Shown here piece by piece: positions 58,001-64,000 of a DNA stretch of 64,000 nucleotides; the stretch's first letter is position 1, and the number at the start of each line of letters is the position of its first letter. Under the pieces are notes generated by a model. It saw nothing but the letters and a program-made list of their open reading frames with translations. It was not told the DNA's origin and ran no database searches. Origin of the DNA: Rhabdornis inornatus (lineage: Eukaryota; Chordata; Aves; Passeriformes; Rhabdornithidae); the NCBI GenBank assembly GCA_013397075.1, contig VWZS01009922.1:3044441-3108440 (forward strand). Direction: 5' to 3'. A program made the translations under genes and the position numbers.

Positions 58001-60740
58001 CACTACACACGAATGTGCAGAGGGAGAGGAGAGACAGCATTCAGACAAAAGAGTGAAGACATCTCTTCAGAACTGCCTTTAAAGTGTGATTACGTTTTAA
58101 AAGCAATATAATAATGACATCAGGAGGCTATATATATTGCCAGTCCCAATTCCCAGATGCATAATTTTCAACAAAGAAATCGAGAGAATATTTTGTTAAT
58201 TATCTGCTCTGAAAACTTAGACCTGCTCATCCCACTTTAAATGAAAGCCTATGCATCTCCCAAAGCTACTCTAAAAGTTAACACAAACCAACACAACCGA
58301 AATCGTCCTCCATTAGCACAAGGCCTCTGGTCATATTTGCTATGGCAACACTTGCAAGTATCAGGTCAGCATAGCCCAGTGGAGAAGGAATAATTAATCC
58401 AAGTGCAGCAAAATCTTTGAACTCTGACAGAATTTTTGACCAAGCAGCTCTTCACCAGGGAATGCTGACTCAGCAGAAGAGAAAAGGGTTGCTGGAAATG
58501 ATCAGTTTTGATGAATTTCCCAATCAGAGAAAAATTAATTTGTTAAAGAAAGGAGGATTTCAAATCTCCTCAAATTCAACTAAATCCTCACCTTGCAACA
58601 ATTTGTAAATTCAGTCTTATTTCCTCCAGGTTTTAAAAACACACAGTAGAAATGCAAGTTAATTTTCAATAAAGTAATTAAAACGCCTCAGAAAAAAATC
58701 AAGCAACAGTTAAAATTCTCAAAATGAAATGTTTTTAATAACTCAATTGTTTTTATAGTTGCCCTTCACAGTGTTTTTTGAGACTGCATTTTTTCTTCCC
58801 AGATAATCTGGGAAATACTTCCCAGGTTCCCAGAAGTCCTTGAAGGTTATTAAAAGATTTACTGCAGCAGGTACAGTTTCCTCAAACACCCTTTTCAAAA
58901 ATTTTTTTGTATGAAATATTTCCTCTGCATTCCAGAAACCAAAAAGCAAGTAGGAAATCAGTAGCTTTCAAACACTGTGTAAACAGTCTCTGCGATAAAC
59001 TGGAGAATCTACTGGAAAAGCAACCAACACTATAAAAATGTCTTACAACTACTGTTTGTCTAAAACTTTTTTTTTGGGGTAGACAGCAGAAGGTGTTCCC
59101 TTTTCCCACTTAGTTAACAACCTAAGACACGTAGAGATATGATCCTTTCCTTTCCTTCAATAAGAGCAACCCAACCCCATCAGCTTTTCAATCTCTTCTC
59201 TTAAACCTAGCTCAGCAGATCAAATTTTTCTTTGTATCTGTTCATGAAACATTTCCACATGAAAGAGTGTCTGGATGAGCAAGTTTTTTTCTCCTATATT
59301 TTATTTTTATTTGACAGCTTCCTTTTGCCTATGTGAGGAAAGAGCATCTGAACCACTGGTTTAAAAATCAACCCTTCTGGCCGAGTGCTGCCCACTGCCC
59401 TTGCTGGGAATGGCCTCTGTACCTTATCAGAACTCCCTATTTGTTTGAACAACATCTAGAAAAGAAAAAATAAGAACTAAAATGTCTAGGTAAGGCATCA
59501 GTGGTTTCACTTCCCGTAAGCCTTTCTTTGCCTTTCCTTTTGGTGTCTGCTTTGTGCTCAACTCCAGTTTGGGGATTTTCAGTGTTGGTGTGTTTTCACA
59601 GAGACATTAACCCCAGTGTACTCAGGGAGCATGATTCACCTCTGCTGACTTCAGCCACCTAAAACTCAGCTGTCTGGCTTCTTAGGACAAGGCTACCCTT
59701 CTGAAACAATTAAAACAAAAGAAAAGCCCCAAGGCTCTGTTTGACTTGCAAAGGCCTGGCTTCCTGCTTAGGTGGGTAATTGGCTCTGATCTGGATCACT
59801 CCAGAGCTGTTCTAGAGGATGTTCATGGATGCAGTCTAGTCTGCATTACTGAATTTTAGCTCCAGGGCTTGTTCCCAGGCATTTTTCACCCGGGGTATAG
59901 CTATATCCCTAAGCTAACCTAGAGCATCAAATAATTTAGTTTCCCCATTCACATCCAAGTCTTGGCTCCCTGGTGTCCCCATCAGGTACATATTGATTCA
60001 CTCCTCAGTCCTCTTCTGGAATGAATTCCTTCTGGAAGAGGACTTAGACCAGCGTAACAAGTTATGTCTTAGTCAAGTTTGGATTTGCTGTTCAAGCATG
60101 GAACAGAGATGGAGATATTCTACTCTGGACATGCCAAATTCACACAGATTTTCAGCATGTCCTGTACAGATAATTGTGGATAGAGATATGGGAAACAAAT
60201 CTTAGGGGCATGCAAAAATTAATAATAATGAGATGAAGAGTCACTTGTACTTTTTCTTGAAAAGTAATCCTTACGACATTCATAAGGAAAATACATGGAT
60301 GTCAAAGCACCACAAAAACATGTATCTCACTTGCTTCTTTTTTTCTCTGCTAGCAAATGCCAGGAAAAGAAGCTTTCCTGTTCAGAATTCTTCTGTTTGG
60401 ACTTAACCTCATTCCCACTGCATTGAACCAGACTGATGCTTGGTTGTAACGTCTTATATGAGGGCTGGATGCACAGCATGCTGCTGGACCTCCACAAACA
60501 TTAGAGGGCTAAAAAAGCTTTTTGCTTGCTCTTTCTTATGTCTGTGGTTCATACCTGCAATAAAATAAAAGGCTGAGATGACAAAGTGATTTGTCAATAT
60601 GAAAATGTCCAAAATGTATTTTACCCTCTGTACATGAATGACACCAATATGAGCAGCACCTCCTCAGGGAGCTCTGTCATATTGACTTAGCCACCAGGAG
60701 CTTGGGGTTGAAGTAAGAGGCAGTATTAAATTTTAACTAC
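52061..60740. other. LCP1-CPB2 intergenic region
   Basis: About 8.7 kb without a recognised gene or RNA. It contains a small CpG-rich patch at 53,236-53,430 and scattered A/T runs. Short frames on both strands carry no domains. No CR1 copy is evident here, in contrast to the LCP1 introns. Confidence 0.5.
53236..53430. promoter_or_regulatory. Small CpG-rich patch downstream of LCP1
   Basis: About 200 bp with clustered CpGs ('caccgcagccgggcaccctg', 'ccagcgctccgcccgcagga', 'ggcaacgagcgccagcgctg') in otherwise CpG-poor DNA. It could be an enhancer or a minor promoter. No exon is assigned to it. Confidence 0.35.
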
Positions 60741-60742
60741 TC

Positions 60743-60823
60743 TTTAAATAACAGTTTTAAAATCAATAGTGTGGGTCCTGAACCCTCAGCTTTCCTATTG
60801 CATTTGGTTTTGTTGTGGATGCC
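60743..60823 (+). promoter_or_regulatory. CPB2: Putative CPB2 core promoter and 5' UTR
   Basis: A TATA-like 'tttaaata' at 60,743-60,750 lies 74 bp before the CPB2 ATG. A start site about 30 bp downstream would leave a short 5' UTR of about 45-50 nt. This is inferred from motif spacing only. Confidence 0.35.
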
Positions 60824-60900
60824 ATGAAGATGAAGTTTTACCTGCTCTTTTTTACCCTTTTTATCTTGGTTCCAGAGAAGCATGTCTTCACTATTCCAAG
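60824..60900 (+). CDS. CPB2: Carboxypeptidase B2 (TAFI), exon 1 only: signal peptide
   Basis: ATG in good context (gccATGA) opens 25 codons plus two bases, ending at donor gtaaat. The reading is Met-Lys-Met-Lys, then a hydrophobic core (FYLLFFTLFILV), then 'PEKHVFTIP' and a split Arg/Ser codon. Human CPB2 exon 1 ends its signal peptide with EQHVFAFQ and the same phase-2 border, and the nucleotides around 'aagcatgtcttc' match it. CPB2 is a liver-made plasma zymogen; after activation by thrombin-thrombomodulin it trims C-terminal Lys and Arg from fibrin and slows clot lysis. Its place downstream of LCP1 in the same orientation fits the known gene order. The activation peptide and catalytic exons lie beyond the window. 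Confidence 0.8.
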
Positions 60901-63900
60901 GTAAATAACCACTTATGATACTGAGTGTTCTGGTGTGTGATATGTGGGACAGGGAAAGTATTGATGCAAAATAACTCTGAGTTGCATGAGAAAACATTTG
61001 TCAAAGGCTGACATATATTTATTGCCCTTGTAATTGGATACGTGGTTCAATTTAACATAAAGATGGTGGGGGAAATGAAATTATTTTAAGTCTTCTTTGC
61101 ATCCATAAATCCTATGTTTTTAATCATATTAAGACTACTCTTTTCAGTCTAAGTGCAAATCAATTCTGTTCATTCAGTACTTTTGAATGCCAATAAAGGG
61201 CATTTTGAAATGTAATGGGAAAAAATAATTTGCTTCATTTGCCTAAAAACAAGATCTTAAATGAATTACTTCTTGAGGTAGAAAGAGAAACCATTTCAGA
61301 AAGTGCTAACAATCTGTTTTCTTTCCAAAGCAGCTTTTATGATGGTTTCTCCAGGCATAAATCACTTTTGAATTACCATTTGGTATTTGTACAATGTTTC
61401 AGAAGCAGCTTTATTGTTACCTATTGATCAACTTCAGAAATGCCCTGAAACCAAATGCTTTCTTAAAACATAAGAACATATGTCAGAGATGAAGACAGGC
61501 AAAGTGCCTTTATTTTCTGCATGTACCACTGGTCTAAAAACCTTAAATGTTTTAATAAGCAGAACTAAAAGGATAAGTTCCTCATGTGGTGATTTTAAGC
61601 AAAACCGAACGTAGGATTAAATAGAACCTGCTCCCTGAACTAAAATATCTGCACAAATAAAATGTGAATTATTTCTCGTATCCCTTCCGTGATTTTGCAC
61701 TACTGTGCAGACCTGTGAGAGGTGACCATCACTGAGTTCATGCCTTAAAAAGAGGATCTTTTCTCTCCCTTTGTGTTGCAATCATATTTTGTTGTGGATT
61801 GCTATGAAAGTGGGAGGGTTAAAGTAGGGGGAAACAAACACGGTTTTAGGTGAATTCAGTGGAACAACATTGCTCTGTGCTACTTGAAGATTTATTTATT
61901 TCATGTTTAAATAGAAACTGAATATCTGACTCTTAAAGAAGAATATGGTGTTTCCCATTGGAAAGCAAGAGCCTAACACCCCCAACCCCAGTTACAAAAA
62001 TGGCTAAAATAATGAGATTCATCTGACTAGATGGAATTTTTACACAGCTTTGCATAGGTGAAGCCCCCTTCACCTTTCTGTAGAGCTAGTGGGGTAAAAT
62101 ATGTGTATTTAGAAGGCAATTCATTTCAGGTTAGCACACACATCTAAATCAGCTCAGGTTAACCTGACCCCTAAAAGTGCCTGTTTCTTTATAAAGGCAG
62201 TGCCTAGCTCAGATGAAGATATAAAATCCATTTAAAATTACCTGAAACGTATCTTACTCACTTACAGGGTAAGATCAGAATATTGTAGTGTGGGAATGGC
62301 AGCTGGACTTCTACCAAGAGGTAAAAGGGAAAAAGATATGGGAAACAGGGACAGAGCCAGTGGGACTCTGGCAGAACACTGGAAGAAGGGAATGAGAAGG
62401 CTCTTTTCAAGGACAAACTGAAAGCAATCAGGGAAGGAGAGCATGAGAACAGAAAGAAAAGAGGTGTGTTTAAGATGACCAGGTCCAGCTGTACAAGGGC
62501 AGCAGGCAGGGCAAGGAAGCTGGGAGTAGAGGGCTGTTTCTGAGCTTGGTATAAGGGTAATAATTAAAGCTTTTGTCTGGGTGTTTTCTACAAAGAGTGG
62601 GGAAGAAGACAGATGAAAGAGGGTATAATGCCAAATCAAAGCAGGTGAACTGAGAAGGGCAACAACTACAGTTTTGGCTGTTAATACTCGCCACACTGAA
62701 GTGCAGGGGCAGAATTTTATCAGTTTATTCAGTGTATTCAGGTCCTATCACCAGAGCTAGAGAGGAATTCCAACACCTGTTCAGTACTTACCACATTTGG
62801 ATGAAATATTTGTGCAACAAACAGTGGGGTACAAGTACACATCAGCTTCCTCATTATGGTCTTCTCAGGCTGTGGGAATCATGCAATGAAACCAGATACA
62901 GCAGGGTTTTTCTTGGCTCCTGTGTGAAAAGACTCCCTCAGCTATGAGAAGACATTCATTTATGAGTAGCCTCAAACACACATTTCAGAGTGCACTTACC
63001 TAAAGAAATAGGCAAACTGCCCACCTTGCCTAATCCTGATTTTTTTTTTGATGTTCTGTCAAATGATGGCGGAGGCAAAAATAGGGTTGGCATGTTGTTG
63101 GTTCTGCATGAGAAACAACAGTGATTGCTTGGAGCCTGGCTAAAAGAAAAGATGAATCACCTGGTAGCCAGATGCTGTCAGGTTTCTGCTTGAAATCAGT
63201 CACAGCAACAAGCTGTGACAATCATGTTATGCTGCTTGAAAACCCTAGTTCTGAGAGCCCTGCCTGTTTCCTTTTCAGGACAGTCTTTGCAGAGAGGGCT
63301 GGCAGGGACTTTGATTGTGCCTGGTTTACACGTTACCACCAGTTCCAGCACATCATTAGATTGCTGAGAGCCACCACAGCCCAGGAAATGGAAAGAGTGG
63401 TCTGATATTCCCCTGAGTCTTCTTCTTCTACACACACAAATTATTTTAATTATCTATCTAATGCAATTTTTAACTACATAACTTGCAGGACAATGATGAT
63501 CAGGACTCAGTGCAGAGTGCTATTTTTTTCTTTCCAGAAAGTGAATTTCACTTCTATCACCAAGAGTGGGCTCAGGCATGGAGTGGCTGGGAAGCATCAT
63601 GTCATGTACAGCATGTCCGGACCACGGTTTTCAAATAGAAGGGGAATATAAGTTACTGGGCAAAGATGGGGAGGACAGTGGTGCAGACCATCTGAAACAA
63701 TACCAGCAGAGGGACACAAATTAGGAGACCAGAAAAACTTGACTGAAGTAGGAATGAACATCTACAAAACATCAGGTTTGGCTTTTGCCAAACCAGTCAG
63801 TGCTTTCGGCAGACTGGGAGGGCTGATGTCTCTGCTGAATGGTGACTGAGAAACTCAGGGGACAATAGGAGAGCCATCTTCCTGTTCTCAGCTAGTTTTC

Positions 63901-64000
63901 AACTGCTGCTGCTGCACTGTGGGTTAGCTGGGGGTGGTGGCTGTGGTGCTGGTGCCAGCTCCCAGGAGCAATCTCAGCGTTCAGCAGTAAATATTGGCTA
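60901..64000 (+). other. CPB2: Presumed CPB2 intron 1 (incomplete)
   Basis: No second CPB2 exon could be identified. A segment at 63,281-63,405 with a good acceptor was considered and rejected. Otherwise this is AT-rich sequence without recognised repeats. Minus-strand frames at 62,262-62,696 have no domain. Confidence 0.55.

Noticed and set aside
62262..62696. 144-codon minus-strand frame with hydrophobic segments
   Set aside because: No domain or splice context. It overlaps another open frame in presumed CPB2 intron sequence.
63281..63405. Possible CPB2 exon 2 after the acceptor tttccttttcag
   Set aside because: The phase joins exon 1, but the frame runs to TGA with no usable GT donor, and the residues do not match the CPB2 activation peptide beyond a few chance positions.

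Overview
This is vertebrate, almost certainly avian, nuclear DNA. Long AT-rich non-coding stretches are interrupted by small GT-AG exons, and the only clear repeat family is CR1, the dominant LINE of birds, present as many 5'-truncated copies on both strands. Two genes are recognised, both on the + strand: LCP1 (plastin-2, or L-plastin, the leukocyte actin-bundling protein) and the first exon of CPB2 (thrombin-activatable carboxypeptidase, TAFI) downstream of it. This is the gene order and orientation known for the LCP1-CPB2 neighbourhood in mammals.

Layout. 1-3 kb: repeat fragments, including a 94-bp sequence present twice. 3.1-3.7 kb: a CpG island carrying a 41-bp minisatellite, of unknown ownership. 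4.2 kb: a possible small exon that would encode a signal peptide. 4.3-21.4 kb: mostly featureless, with two CR1 copies. 21.4-22.2 kb: a CR1 copy, then a candidate LCP1 promoter and non-coding first exon. 22.2-31.6 kb: the probable LCP1 intron 1. 31,662-50,748: the complete LCP1 coding region in 15 coding exons (624 codons plus stop), all with consensus GT-AG borders and consistent phases. Its introns contain CR1 copies, including one with a decayed reverse-transcriptase fragment. 50.7-52.1 kb: the LCP1 3' UTR with two poly(A) signals. 52.1-60.7 kb: intergenic, with a small CpG-rich patch. 60,824-60,900: the CPB2 signal-peptide exon. The rest to 64 kb is presumed CPB2 intron 1.

The most interesting signals are in the regulatory N-terminus of LCP1. 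Its second EF-hand has lost four residues of the calcium-binding loop, and the human Ser5 phosphorylation context is absent, while the four calponin-homology domains are very well kept. Other leads are an in-frame 27-nt candidate microexon between CH2 exons, a candidate hematopoietic promoter at 22 kb, and two orphan exon-like segments upstream of LCP1. No bacterial-type system, CRISPR array, tRNA or rRNA was seen. Family comparisons are from memory, without database searches.
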